Shown in pieces: positions 21,494 to 32,753 of a stretch of DNA of 64,000 bases. The notes under the pieces are model-generated. The model was not told where the DNA came from. It was given only the letters and a program-made list of their open reading frames with translations, and searched no databases. Each line of letters starts with the position of its first letter. Within the stretch, counting starts at the first letter, position 1. The stretch is from Ectobius pallidus (taxonomy: Eukaryota > Arthropoda > Insecta > Blattodea > Ectobiidae). Location: contig CAXKWD010000007.1 in NCBI GenBank assembly GCA_964059195.1, positions 55,961,620 through 56,025,619 of the forward strand. The letters are read 5' to 3'. Position numbers and translations under genes: made by a program.

Positions 21494-23045
21494 ATGCCAG
21501 GTATGTTATTTGTAATCTGCACTAAGGTAAAAGTGCATCTCAAAAGTAAAAGCTCGTCTGGATGGGATGAGATAAGTAATAAGTTATTAAAAAGCTGCTC
21601 ATCGGAACTCAGTAAACCTCTTAGTCACATATGCAATTGTTCATTAGAAAATGGAATATTTCCAGAAAGACTGAAGCATGCTATTGTTAAGCCCCTCTTT
21701 AAAAAAGGTGACAAAAATCTACCATCAAATTACAGACCTATATCACTCTTAACCTCATTTTCAAAAGTTTTTGAAAAAGTCATGTACAACCGCATAATAC
21801 ACTATCTTAATTTGAATGACATTCTTACTTCATCTCAGTTTGGATTTAGAAGTGGCATGTCCACTGAGAATGCTACATTTCAACTTACTACAGAAATATT
21901 GGAAGCGTTAGATAAAAAGAAATATGCTCTGGGAATTTTCTGCGACTTAGCTAAAGCATTTGACTGTATAAATCATGAAATATTACTTCAAAAATTGGAT
22001 CATTATGGGTTCGATAATTTAACACTTAAGTGGTTCAAATCATATCTTTCTGATAGAACTCAAAAGGTAATAATAAATGCAAATGAATCTAACCTAGGGA
22101 TTGTTAAGAATGGGGTACCTCAGGGATCAATACTGGGACCTTTGCTCTTTTTAATTTTCATTAATGACTTGCCCTATAACTTAAGTGACGAATCAAAGGT
22201 ATTGCTCTTTGCAGATGATACTAGTGTACTTGTAACAGGAACGTCACAAGAACATTTATCAAGAATAGCTACAAAGGCTTTTCACGAGTTAAACACATGG
22301 TTTCTAGCTAATAAAATGACACTTAATATTGATAAGACCCATTTTATACAATTTAGGACAAAAAACAGATGTATCTCAAATCTTGAAATTAATTATGGAA
22401 CACAAATCATACAAGAAATTAGCAATGTAAAATTTTTAGGACTGCAAATTGACCAAAATCTTGACTGGAAGACACACATAGAAATGATAAGTCCAAAACT
22501 GAGTTCAGCGTGCTTTGCTTTAAGAATTTTGAATAATATATTAAAACAGGATGCATTACTTATGGTATATTTTGCATATTTTCACTCTGTAATGAGGTAC
22601 GGGATCATTTTCTGGGGCAACTCTACCCATAGGGAGAAAATATTTAGATTACAAAAGCGGGCAATAAGAATAATATGTGGAAAGAAAAAAAGGGAATCTT
22701 GTAAACCGCTATTTGAAAAATTAAAAGTCCTCACTCTTACAGGGGAGTATAATTATATACTCTGTTATGTGTTATGTAGTGAATAATATTGATAAATTTC
22801 AAACTAATTTTAGTGTACATGGACGTACTACCAGAAACATGAATGATCTACACAGACCAAATAACTCGTTAAAACTCTTTCAGAAGGGTGCGTATTATTC
22901 TGCAGTACAGATATATAACAAGCTTCCAAACAACATTAAATTATTATGTATTCAAAGAAAGAGCAAACATTTCAAAACAGCTGTCAAGGAATTTTTAATA
23001 ACTCACACCTTCTACAATTTGGAGGAATATTTCCAGCTTGGATAA
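21494..23045 (+). pseudogene. LINE (CR1/jockey-like) RT, 5'-truncated, one frameshift
   Basis: Nearly complete RT domain: SSSGWDEISNKLLK, AIVKPLFKKGDKNLPSNYRP, SQFGFRSGMSTENA, GIFCDLAKAFDCINHEILL, NGVPQGSILGPLLFLIFIND and the catalytic LLFADDTSVL. The thumb and C-terminal part follow (WKTHIEMISPKL, SVMRYGIIFWG, QKRAIRIICG). At about 22770 the frame shifts by one, and YVVNNIDKFQTNFSVHG to KTAVKEFLITHTFYNLEEYF completes the C-terminus to a stop at 23043-23045. The endonuclease is absent. The catalytic FADD is intact, so only one shift and the 5' truncation disable it. It lies antisense to RME-8, in the 18.9-kb intron. Confidence 0.9.
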
Positions 23046-23164
23046 ATTTGGCAGCTTACAGTTTCTGTAGACCTATATTATTGTTATAACATGCATGTAT
23101 TTTTTGATCTGACGTGTTCTATATCCTTGAGCCCCGCTCAACACAGGATCTACAGGACGAGATA

Positions 23165-23193
23165 TCTACATCTACATCTACATCTACATCTAT
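23165..23193. repeat. (CATCTA)n tail of the LINE
   Basis: Five CATCTA-type units about 120 bp after the LINE stop codon, probably its 3' terminal simple-repeat tail. Confidence 0.75.
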
Positions 23194-23261
23194 ATACACA
23201 TATAGAGGAAGAATGTTTGTATATCTGTTTATTATTAAAATCTACAGTTTTTTCTTTTTTT

Positions 23262-23893
23262 ACTATTCCACTCATACGCCCCTGTTTGATATTGATCAAT
23301 AATGTTTAGCAATTCCTCGGATAGACCAATCACGGCCGTTTATCTTACAATATTCTTTGTAGGAATCACAAGGATGGCATTTTATTGGGTAAAATGGTCT
23401 GCTCGTTACTGGACAGAAAAGCATCAGTGTGCAGTGAATAATACGTCACATGTTGCCATTCAACAGCATGAAAACAAATTATTTTATACAACATAACTTG
23501 TTTGGAAATTGAAATAATAGAAATGTACCTTGATTAAAAACACAATTTCGATTCGGTGCAAGCCACTTCGTGTGCTTTTATTCTGTTCTGCTGTTAGCTT
23601 ACCTGAATGAAGTTAACTATGTCTTATATGCTCCGTTGTTAACCCTGGTTACAACATGGTAACTAAAATCGATTCATGGATGGTTGATTCACAGGAGGTC
23701 ATGATCTTGCAGCTGTTAGTTTTGTTTTTATATAACAAAGCACGAAAGTAATTATTATTTGTATAATCCATTATATTTTATTCATAAATCCAACTTAAGT
23801 TTAAGAGTTTCATCAGAAAAATTCACTTCAGCTGCGCAGTCACGAATCTATCGATAAACTCGTCAACTCTCATGGGATTACCTATGATAAAAT
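23262..23893 (+). repeat. Dispersed repeat R, copy 1
   Basis: This 630-bp stretch recurs at 52146-52752 over its full length (shared CAACATAACTTGTTTGGAAA, GTGCTTTTATTCTGTTCTGC, CGATTCATGG and AAGTAATTATTATTTGTATA). Its two ends recur inverted at 26270-27065. No coding frame. It may be a deletion derivative of the longer form at 26270-27065. Confidence 0.75.
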
Positions 23894-24506
23894 CTACTGT
23901 TTTATTTTGTTCTCTATTTCATTGTGAACTACACCAAATATTTATGCATGCCAGTATGATTACATGAACCACATGATTAGGAAAATAAGGCAGCATTGAG
24001 ACAAGAGTGTCTTCATTCCATAGCATTTGTTTTTGATGCAAGACAGGGGTCATTGCCACCTAGAAGAGCTACCTGGCAGTACGCTGTTGCTATTTTGCAG
24101 AAACGTTCAACCTAATTATCTCAATGTCCACAAACATAAAGATAAAGCATAAAAAAGGTTTTATTTTAATGTTATCTACTGCTCCATGCTTCATATATAT
24201 ATATATATGTATGGGTATAGGTATATATACCTGTACACATATAATACATATATGGGATGGGTCTTTGTCACCAAAGCATGGCACGTCCTCAGGTTGCGGA
24301 TAGAGGATACAGTCTTCAGATATGGAGGGTAGCTGTGAATATATTGAATAAGTAGTCGTAGACAGACAACATGAAGTGGTCCTCCAGCTTGGGGGGTTTG
24401 GCATGAGGTTAACAACCTCTCACAGTAAAAAAATATTGTTTGGAAATGCTTGCTTGGATTATAGATCCTGTCAGTGTAAAATTTTTTGGAGGTAAAATAG
24501 TCCCTC

Positions 24507-24912
24507 TGAAAATGCTCTCAACACTTTTGAAAGAAAGATCTTAAGACGCATTTTAGGACCAATAAATGAAAATGGAATATGGAGGCTCAGGTATAATAAA
24601 GAAGTTTATGACAGGTTTAAGGAGCCCTGCATCTCAACAACGATTAAATTCAAAAGACTGCAGTGGGTTGGACATGTAATTCGCATGGGAAAGGAACGGA
24701 TACCACTTAAAATCATGCAGAATGAATTTGGGGGCAGGAGACCAGCAGGCAAACCGAAAAATAGATGGCTGGATGCAGTGGAGATGGATGTGAGACAACT
24801 TATGGGACTCAGAAATTGGAGGAGGACAGCCCTGGATAGACAAGGATGGAGAGGTTTATTACGGGAGGCCAAGGCCCGACATCGGGCTGTAGCGCCATAG
24901 AAGAAGAAGAAG
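24507..24912 (+). pseudogene. 5'-truncated LINE tail with 13-bp TSD
   Basis: Encodes NTFERKILRRILGPINENG, KRLQWVGHVIRMGKERIP, GRRPAGKPKNRWLD and AKARHRAVAP, then a stop and a (GAA)n tail. It is flanked by AAAATAGTCCCTC at 24494-24506 and 24913-24925. This is a different family from A and contains only the last part of ORF2. The frame is open throughout the fragment, so the insertion looks young relative to its host LINE. Confidence 0.9.
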
Positions 24913-24925
24913 AAAATAGTCCCTC

Positions 24926-25636
24926 ATTCAGATCTCTGGGTAGGGACTACAACGAGGGAGTCTAAAAGTTGTAGAAACTACAGATTTGGAACATGGAATG
25001 TTATGAGCTTGTAAAGGCCTGGGACACTTAAATCAGTTTCTAGAGAAATAGCAAAATACAAGGTTAAATGTAGTAGCAGTACAGAAAATTAGGTGGGAGG
25101 GCGAAGGTTCAATACAGACAGAAGCATATACATTTTTCTATGGGAAAGGGAATGATAACCATCAATTAGGGACTGGGTTCTTCATACATATAAAATCAAT
25201 TCAACCATGAAGAAAGTAGAGTTTATTAATGATAGGCTTTCTTATGTTATTCTAAGAGTACGGTATTAATGAAGTGAGATATCATAGTTATGAATGTCCA
25301 TGCACCGACAAAGGATAAAGACAATGTTGACAAGGAAAGTTTATATTTTTGGAAATAGAACGAACATTTGATCAGTCTCCAGCATATCATAATGAAAAGT
25401 TGTACTATGAGATTTCAAAGTGAAAGTAGGAAGGGAGGATATTTTCAAACCCACGACTGGGAATGACAGTCTTCACTTGCAGAGCAACAACAATGGGGTT
25501 AGACTGGTGAATTTTGCCATTCAGTCGTAAAGAGTACAAAATTCCCACATCATGATATTCATAAATACACATGGACCTCGCCAGACGGAATGGCAGAAAA
25601 TGAAATCAACTATGTGCTAATAGATACCAGGAGACA
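24926..25636 (+). pseudogene. LINE family A endonuclease region, decayed
   Basis: Broken frames read FGTWNVMSL, TEAYTFFYGKG-like, KVEFINDRLSYVILR, then KVGREDIF, SNNNGVRLVNFA and the catalytic-loop text TWTSPDGMAENEINYVLIDT. These are the N-terminal strand, central strands and C-terminal S-D-H region of an AP endonuclease (EEP fold). Many frameshifts and stops. Confidence 0.75.
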
Positions 25637-26269
25637 GTCTAGTATCAAGGCTTGTAAACTACAGAGGTTGCATATTCCAGCGAGTTTATAGGACAGAGGA
25701 TTGCAGCAAGCAGGCGAGATGTGTGACGTCGCCAGTTTCCAACTCTCGCAATTCCAGTCTTTTACTCAGTCTAGAAAATGCTCACACCTTATGATTAAAC
25801 TCATAATCTTTAATGAACCCTTGGTCGGATTCCTGTAAAATTTGTACAGAAATAATCTACACACAACAACCCTTCTGACGGTTAAAACAGAGCCTTAAAA
25901 AAGCTGGTACAAATGTTTTTATTTCATGTTATAAACATTACCTGTTACACAAAATTCATGGAGGGAGAAGCAAATTTGACTAAGCGACAGTTTTTTGTAT
26001 TTTTGTGTCCCGAAAAATCTTCAAGCAAGAAAGTTTTAGAGAAGTAATTGAATTTTGTTATAAATTAAGTACCACCTGTATATCTTGAATGGTTTATGAA
26101 TAATTGAGTGGTAATTATTCCGGGTGCGTTAGCTGTCTGAATGATTTGGCGCTTCGAGCACAACATGACACTAGAGAGCATGGTGCCACTGACCAAGGCT
26201 TGTATACTGATCTTGGCCGCTGACCACAGTCTTTTAGGATATAAATTACTAATACATATTGTTTTTAAT

Positions 26270-27065
26270 AGTACAGGATAGTCATAGGTAATCCCACGAG
26301 AGGTTACGAGTTTATCGATAGATTCGCGACTGCGCAGCAGGAGCGAATTTATCTTATGAAACTCGTAACCTCGAGTTGGATTTATTAAGACTATTTCACG
26401 AATAAAATGCAATAGATTACATGAATAATAATTACTTTCTTCTTGTTAGTTTAAAATGAAATCATTAATACTGTCAGTTGTCAGATCACGGCATACTAAA
26501 TAAATGAACAGTCTCCATAATGGAATACTAATCAATGCTACCAACGTATATTGACAAAATACCGTAGTGAACACTACCAACGTATATTGATAAAATGCCG
26601 TAGTTAACCTAAAAATCAAGATACGAAATAAAGACATTTTAATTCAAGAACATAATTTTAATATATGAGCAATCTGTTGCATTTCAGTTTCTTTAGTCAA
26701 TTCGTACTTACGTTCCTCACAAAACTTTTGGAACTGAATCCATATGCATTTTCTATTTCTTTCGGTATTTTGTGGCCTAGCTTCCTTTATAATAATGTCA
26801 ATTTCGTCAACAGATGCATTACCAAACTTGAGGCTGCCATTTCTGTTTTCAATTTAGCGCCGACAATGGATGACGTAATCTAGTATCACTGCATACCGAT
26901 ACTGTTACAGTTCAGTAACGAACAGCGTGTTTTACCCGATAAAATGCTATCCTCGCGATTCCTACAAGAATATTGTAAGATAAACGGCCGTGATTGGTCT
27001 ATATCCGAGGATTTGCTAAACGTTATTGGTCAATATCAAACACGCGGCATATGAGTGGAATAGTC
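26270..27065 (-). repeat. Dispersed repeat R, longer inverted copy
   Basis: Both ends match repeat R (23262 and 52146 copies) in inverse orientation: the GTTTGATATTGACCAATAAC and AACGGCCGTGATTGG side, and the AGTAATTATTATT and CGATAGATTCGCGACTGCGC side. The middle differs and encodes the fragment at 26644-26853. It also holds a tandem pair of ACCAACGTATATTGA units (26535-26605). Confidence 0.65.
26644..26853 (-). pseudogene. Possible tyrosine-recombinase N-terminal (SAM-like) domain fragment
   Basis: A 69-residue minus-strand open frame without ATG, preceded by TAA and closed by TGA. The text VDEIDIIIKEARPQNTERNR, KCIWIQFQKFCEERKYEL and EMQQIAHIL resembles the N-terminal core-binding helices of phage-integrase-like proteins of animals (Crypton/DUF3504 type: N-T-x-R-K then W/F-x-x-F-x-x-FC). 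The catalytic R-H-R-Y domain is not present. Similarity was judged by eye and is tentative. Alternatively it is an exon fragment of some other repeat-encoded protein. Confidence 0.35.
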
Positions 27066-28341
27066 AATTAGAAAGTGCTTTAAAAAGCACAAATAACTGT
27101 ACCGTTATGCCTAGAAAATATGCCTCATTCTAGAGGTTATGTTAGTATAAATTGATGAAAATTTGTTAAAGAATGTATATTTGTATAGAAATTACATATT
27201 AGGATATTTTTATATATTAATAATAACATGTACAGTACTAATTTTAATATTACATTGTGTAGACTATTGTAGAATATTAATTTGTATTAATATTGTAATC
27301 ATAGCAATACATTTATATGAATAATAATTTTCTCCTGGTTATATGGGGTGAGTTATGTAGGTAATGATTGGTGAAACACGGCCAGAAGTGTAGATATGTA
27401 TACAAATTATGTGACAGAGATAATATAATAAACTAAGGGATGGTTTGTGATTTGCAGCGCAGGAAAACTTTCATGAGCAGCACTACGAAAATAGGGCGAA
27501 GGATCTTTAAAATCGGCTTCTCAACATGAGCAAAGGACCCACATATGCACAAATTGCTTTGCAATGCATTCTACGTAAATCACACAATATTTCAAAGGAT
27601 TTTTCCATGATTTTTTTCATTAAAAAGTACCATCGTCTTGCCTTAACTATAACCCGAGAGTATGCTCTTTAAGCCTTGGCAATTCACCGCCCGCTTTAAC
27701 TGGTGTAAGTTTTAATGTTGTTAAATTATAATAAAATATGAAAAGAGCATAATAAGGTATTAAATTAATAAGGCATTTGCTAAGCTAATTAGACATAAAA
27801 GTTACTAGCATAAAGGAACAGAAAATAAATAAATAATTCAACAAATATCTAAATAAAAGTAATGCAGATTTACGAGATTAGGAAAAATTTTGATTCATTC
27901 CTTTTCCCCAGTGGGTCAATCTTTCAGTATGGGTAAAAGTAGCCAGTTAATATCCTTTATTATTGAGTCCACAACTAAAATATTTAAGGATTTTTACATT
28001 ATTGCTAGTAGGTCTATTTTATAGAAAAAAAAAAACCTCCCTACTGTTCCAATAGCTTTAGCGCTTGGAGTAATTACCACTCTAATACTCGTAAACCATT
28101 CAAGATATAAAGATGGTACTTGATGTATAATAAAATACAAATATTTCCCTAAAACTTACATGCTTGAATCTTTTTCTGGTCACAGAAATAAAAAAAAACT
28201 GTCGCATAGTCAAATATGCTTCTTCCTCGACATTTTCATGACCGTCACAAATCATTCCGACAGCTATAGCACCTGGAATAATTACCACTCAATTACTCGT
28301 AAACCATTCGAGATATAGAGCTGGAACTTCATTTGTATTAA

Positions 28342-29198
28342 AACTAGCTTAAAAGACCCGGCATCGCCTGGGTTTTTTATTTTGTAATTGGAAAAGAACT
28401 TATGAAGGACTTTTGATTTTTAAATTCTAGGTCCTTATATGGGTATTTATAATCTGAAATAGGAAGAACGACTTATTACACTAAAACTATTCCCTCAGAA
28501 AACGCTTGATATAGTTTTTTATGGCTCATAGAGGATGTAGAATTCTGCATTGCATCGCTTGTACACAGCAAGCCTGGTAAGGGTTCAAATAAGAAGAAAC
28601 AGAAATTCCTGTAACATAAAATTGTAACACCGAGGCGGAAAATTTTATTTCTCCCTCTCATGTTACCATAAAACTGTTTTGGAGATGAAATTAAACAGAA
28701 ACCAATATCACTTTCATACTTCTCTCTCCAAAAACCTGTGATATAATAATATACCATATTACCATGCCTTATATTGTTTTCACTATGTCCAGGGTAGAGA
28801 AAAGTTATGTGACTGCATTATTTTTGTGGATTACATTCTTTAATATTTATTTATAACATGAATTATAAATTGATACCTTCTCTTATTTGTCAAACTTGCA
28901 TTTCTTTTTTTTTTTCCAAAGCCATCTGATACCATTAGCAACAATATGTTCTGTGATTTGGGTTTTATAATTCTGTGTAAAAAGGGATTAAGTATTTTCA
29001 AAAACATTTAATTTTTGGCATTTAAAATAAACATTTTGTAAATTCCTTTCTTAGTGAGCACCTACATTATGAAACGAAGGTACTATCAAAATTCCAAGTC
29101 TCTACCTGTTATAGTTTAGGCTCTACGTTGATTCCTGTCAGTCAGTCAGCCAGTCAGTAAGTCAGTAAGTCAGGACAAAGCCTTTTATATATATAGAG
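28342..29198. mobile_element. Insertion within the right arm of the long-TIR element
   Basis: The arm homology stops at ATTAA (28337-28341) and resumes after ATTAA (29199-29203). The insert begins AACTAGCTTAAAAGACCCGG and ends in repeated GTCAGTCAG/TAAGTCAG units and TTTTATATATATAGAG. It has no TIRs. Ends of this kind occur in dispersed arthropod repeats of unclear class. Confidence 0.65.
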
Positions 29199-29597
29199 AT
29201 TAAGTTATTTCGCTAAAACTTTCCCGCTTGAAGTTTTTTCGGGACACAAAAATAAAAAAATTGTCAAATAGTGAAATTCGCTTCTCTCTCCATGAATTTT
29301 GTGTAATGGGTGATGTTTATAAAATGAAATAAAAACATTTGTATCCGCTTTTTTAAGGCTCTGTTTTAATCATCAAGTAGGGCTGCTGTGTGAGATTATT
29401 TCTGCACAAATTTTACAAGAATCCGACCAAGGGTTAATTAAAGGTTACGAGTTTAATCATGCTGTGTAAGGATTTTTTAGACTGAGTACAAGCTGGGAAT
29501 TGCGAGAGTTTGAAACTGGTGACGTCACACACTCAAGTGCTGCGATTGGTTTAACCCGGAATACGCAACCTGTATAGTTTATGATCTTGGTCTAGTA

Positions 29598-31830
29598 CGG
29601 TATAACTGATATTCAAACTTTTAGAGGTGCTGGCTGCAATTCAGATAGATTAAACTCAGAGATCCTTAAACTCATTCTTATGATTTGGGGAAAGGAAGAA
29701 TTGCAAAAGGAATGGAAAGAATGGTATTATACTGATCCATAAGAAGGGAGATAGGGCCGAAATTAATAACTACCAAGGAATTTTTCTCTTATCAATATCA
29801 TACAAAATTTTGTCAAATATACTTCTGTCAAGATTAACCCCATATGCAAGTGAAATCATTGGAAATCACCAATGTGGATTTAAGCAAAACAGATCAACCA
29901 TTGATAAAAATTTTGTATCCACAAAATCATGGAGAAAAAGAGGGAACATAAAAAACGTCTGTTCACCAGGTATACATAGATTTTAAATAAGCATACGATT
30001 CAGTTAGGTGAGACAAATTGTACAATATCCTCATTGAGTTTGGGATACCAAAGAAGTTAGTTAGGCTGATCAAAATGTGTCTAAATGAAACCTTTGGAAT
30101 AGGTTATTAGAAAAGTTCAGGAAAACAAGGTAGGCCAAGAATTAAATGGCAATCACCTGACTTTAGCTTATGCAGATGGTGTTTGTCTGGTGAGCGATGA
30201 CATAGACACACTCGAGAGAAATGCAGAAAGTCTTTTTCGATGCCTGCAGGAATGTTGGATTGGAAATTAATACAGAAAAAACTAATATATGGTCACAAAA
30301 CATCAAAATAATGTGCTACAAAATATTAGAATAGCCGGTAAATCATTCAAACATCTGGGAGCAATAATTACAGATACAAATACTCTTAAGGTAGAAGTTA
30401 AGTGTAGACTTAAATCAGGAAACGCTTTCTTTTTTTGCTCTTATCTTCTAGTCTTCTTTCCAAAAATCTAAAATCATAATTTATAAGACAATTATCCTGC
30501 TGGTTGTATTATATGGATGCAGTCGCTTACTCTTCGGGAAGAACATAATTTGTATTAAAAAACAGGGTGCTTAGGAAAATATGTAGGCCTAAGAGAGAAG
30601 AAAATAGAGACTGGAGAAAACTGCATAACAATGAGCTTCATAACCTGTCCTCATCACCAGATATACGAGGGCTGATCAACAAAGACTGAGACATTTTTTC
30701 CTGTGGCTTCCTTCATAGTTGCATGTCTGTACCATGAATATTTGAAAAGGTCGAAGATTCATGTATAATGTCCATAGGTGGCAGCACTCTCGTATCAGTA
30801 GATTGGTAGTAATGCTATTTGTTGTGGACCCTGCTTGCATTTCGCATAACGCAAATGGAGGTGACTTTGAAGAAAAGTCTGTGCGAATAAAGACATACCA
30901 AGAGGTGATGTCTTTCTTTGCTGATGGAGAGGATGCATTTCTGAAATCAGTTATCACCAGGGTTGAGTCTTGGTTGCATCATTATGATCCTGAAGGAAAA
31001 CAAACCAGCACAGTGAGGAAATCGCAAAGTTCTCCAACACTAAAAAAGACAACCATCTCCAGGGAAAGTGATGAACACATGATCACATATTTTTACTGCA
31101 ATGGAATGATTTGCCAGCATGCAGTTCTCTCTTGCACTACTGTTACAACAGTCAAAAAAATGTGAACACCTTCCCTGCAGATGGAACAACTTTTGCCTTT
31201 TTTTGGTGTTGATGAACCTGGCGATTTCCATACTGTATGGGCTTGTTTTCCTTTAGGATCATAATAATGCAACCAAGACTTCTCACTGAAGATAACTGAT
31301 TCCAGAAACACATCCCTTTTATCAGCAAAGAGGCACAGACCTCACGGCATGTCTCCATTCGCACAGCCTTTTGTTCAGGAGTCACCTCCAATTGTGTTAT
31401 GCGAAATGCAAGCTTGGTCTGAAACATATAGCATTATTATCAACCTACCAATGCAAGATTATACATGAAACCTCGATCATTTCAAATATTCAAGGTACAG
31501 ACACGTAACTATGAAGGAAGCCACATGAAAAAATCAGTCTCAGTCTTTGTTGATCAGCCCTCATAGTACGGGTAATTAAATCATGAGGATGAAGTGGGCT
31601 GGACATGTTGCGCATATGGGGGAGGACATATCTCAAAGATACTGACTGGGAGACCTGAAGGGAAAACACCATTTGGAAGACCTAGACGTAGGTGGGAGGA
31701 CTTAGGATACATTTAAGGAAAAAAGGATTTGCAAGGGATGAATGGATGGAGTTAGCACAGAATGAGATTGAATGGCAGGCAGAGGTAAAAATGGCAATGA
31801 ACCTCCAGGTTCTAACAAATAGATAATATT
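29598..31830 (+). pseudogene. LINE family A RT region and tail, decayed
   Basis: RT text in shifting frames: LNSEILKLILMIWGKEEL, HKKGDRAEINNYQGI, SYKILSNILLSRLTPYASEI, NHQCGFKQNRSTID, LEINTEKTN and YKTIILLVVLYGC. The catalytic YADD is decayed to LTLAYADGVCLVS-like sequence (near 30165, D to G). After the mariner insertion, [31 protein letters not shown] and a 3' UTR follow. A deletion appears to join CNSD directly to the RT, so this copy was defective before the later insertions. Confidence 0.85.
30666..31563. mobile_element. Fold-back mariner: two inverted 5' halves
   Basis: TA-flanked (30664-30665 and 31564-31565) element. The left arm (30666 to about 31060) and the right arm (about 31563 back to 31190) are inverted copies of the same sequence: terminus CGAGGGCTGATCAACAAAGA, then a mariner transposase start. 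Encoded text in the right arm includes KAVRMETCREVC, YDPKGKQ-type and AGKVF. The left arm has QEVMSFFADGEDAF and HHYDPEGKQTSTV. Each arm carries about the first third of the transposase and its 5' terminus. No 3' terminus exists, so both ends are 5' ends. Confidence 0.85.
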
Positions 31831-31960
31831 CCTTTAGGTTGCTTAGGAATTGTCTAAGTAATTGAGTAAGTAAGTTAACTACTGCTCCTTGAATCTGCAC
31901 TCTGTATAATTTGCAATAATTTGATTCCATATCTGAGAACTTAACTGAATCACAACTTAC

Positions 31961-32140
31961 CTTGTGGTTCCAGATTAAATTGGGCAGAGCATGGTCCTGA
32001 GTAAATTTGTAATAAAACAAATTCCAATTTGCTTCACTTTTAATGCGTTCTCTTCTTTTTCTCAGAACTATTGGTCTCTCCTTTAGCTTATCATCTTGCC
32101 TTTCTATTCCAACTCTGTCCCCCCAGTGACGCAAGGCATT
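31961..32140 (-). CDS. Rme-8: RME-8/DNAJC13 exon (IWN repeat start)
   Basis: A 180-bp, 60-codon minus-strand exon in phase 0 at both ends. The acceptor is GGATTTCAG|AAT and the donor is AAG|GTAAGT. The protein is [39 protein letters not shown] and [35 protein letters not shown] and [18 protein letters not shown] are RME-8 signatures. LIWN-x-TREELR is the IWN repeat core split by the 18.9-kb intron. No stops or shifts. Confidence 0.96.
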
Positions 32141-32433
32141 CTGAAATCCAAAAAATTAATACCTGTAAGTACATAAATCTGCAGTGGCTCATCATTTCTG
32201 GTCTACAGGTCATGATTTCAATAGTAAGGCAAAATTACTGAAATGTGTTAGAAATCACTTGATTTTGTGGGAGAAAGTATACATCCAAAAAGACAAATGT
32301 TGGAATAACACACAAATTTTGACATCCCTAAGGACAATGACAGAAGCAAACTTGTCAGTAGATCTCAGCTGATGATGGTAAGGTTTTTCTAATTTGGTAA
32401 GTTTTTATTTACAATTATGTGAAGTTTAATGTT

Positions 32434-32753
32434 GTCCGCCGGCGTGGTCTTGTGGTTAGTGTCGCTGACTACAGATCCGTTGGCCCGGGTTCGATTCCCG
32501 GTACCTCCTCAGATTTTTCTGAGGTAGGGAGGTCTGGTAGGGGTTCACTCAGCCTCGTGATTCCAAATTGAGGAGCTACTTGATAGAGAAGTAGCGGCTC
32601 CGGTCCAGAAAACCACCATTAACGGCCGTGGGTGTCGGCATGCTGACCACATGCCCCCCAATCCTGCCATCTGCCTACGGGAGATGATGTAGCGGTCGGG
32701 TGGTAGGCCAAGTCCCTCCAGGGATGTAGCGCCACGGAGTTTAGTTTAGTTTA
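32434..32753 (+). repeat. Full-length tRNA-derived SINE with 13-bp TSD
   Basis: 320 bp flanked by GAAGTTTAATGTT at 32421-32433 and 32754-32766. The tRNA-like head carries TGGTCTTGTGGTTAGTG and a perfect B box GGTTCGATTCC (32488-32498). The body has CCTCCTCAG...TCTGAGGTAGGG, and the tail ends in (TTTAG)n. The same family is split at 11235-12095. Confidence 0.93.

Larger units (their letters stand above)
25645..29589. mobile_element. 3.9-kb element with ~500-bp terminal inverted repeats, 8-bp TSD
   Basis: Inverted arms at about 25645-26150 and 28245-29589 (the right arm is itself enlarged by the insertion at 28342-29198). Shared blocks include GGTTGC, GTCGGATTC, AAAACAGAGCCTTAAAAAAG and ATAATTACCACTC. 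GTCTAGTA precedes the left end (25637-25644) and follows the right end (29590-29597). Removing the element restores the family A LINE. The right arm contains a second, tandem partial arm (about 28050-28245). GTGACGTCAC-type sites sit in both termini. The long arms recall Foldback/Galileo-type or MULE elements; the 8-bp TSD fits P, hAT or MULE-like systems. No transposase was found. The interior holds repeat R and a short recombinase-like frame. Confidence 0.8.
24255..31830 (+). mobile_element. LINE family A copy, broken by three insertions
   Basis: One plus-strand LINE can be followed across three nested insertions. The 5' UTR (from about 24255, GGCACGTCCTCAGGTTGCGG and CCTCCAGCTTGGGG) is split at 24494 by a truncated LINE. 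The endonuclease region runs to 25636, is split by the 3.9-kb long-TIR element, and resumes at 29598 with FRGAGCNSD text. RT and tail run to 30663, are split by a fold-back mariner, and resume at 31566 to a 3' UTR shared with the copy at 3422-4011. Removing each insertion restores contiguous LINE sequence. Confidence 0.85.

Noticed and set aside
29138..29175. CRISPR-like short repeat array (GTCAG units)
   Set aside because: Contiguous tetranucleotide-type repeats without spacers, in a eukaryotic window.
32434..32520. Functional tRNA gene (good B box)
   Set aside because: No cloverleaf closes, and a body, tail and 13-bp TSD show it is a SINE. The same reasoning was applied to 33005, 34575, 37500 and 54800.
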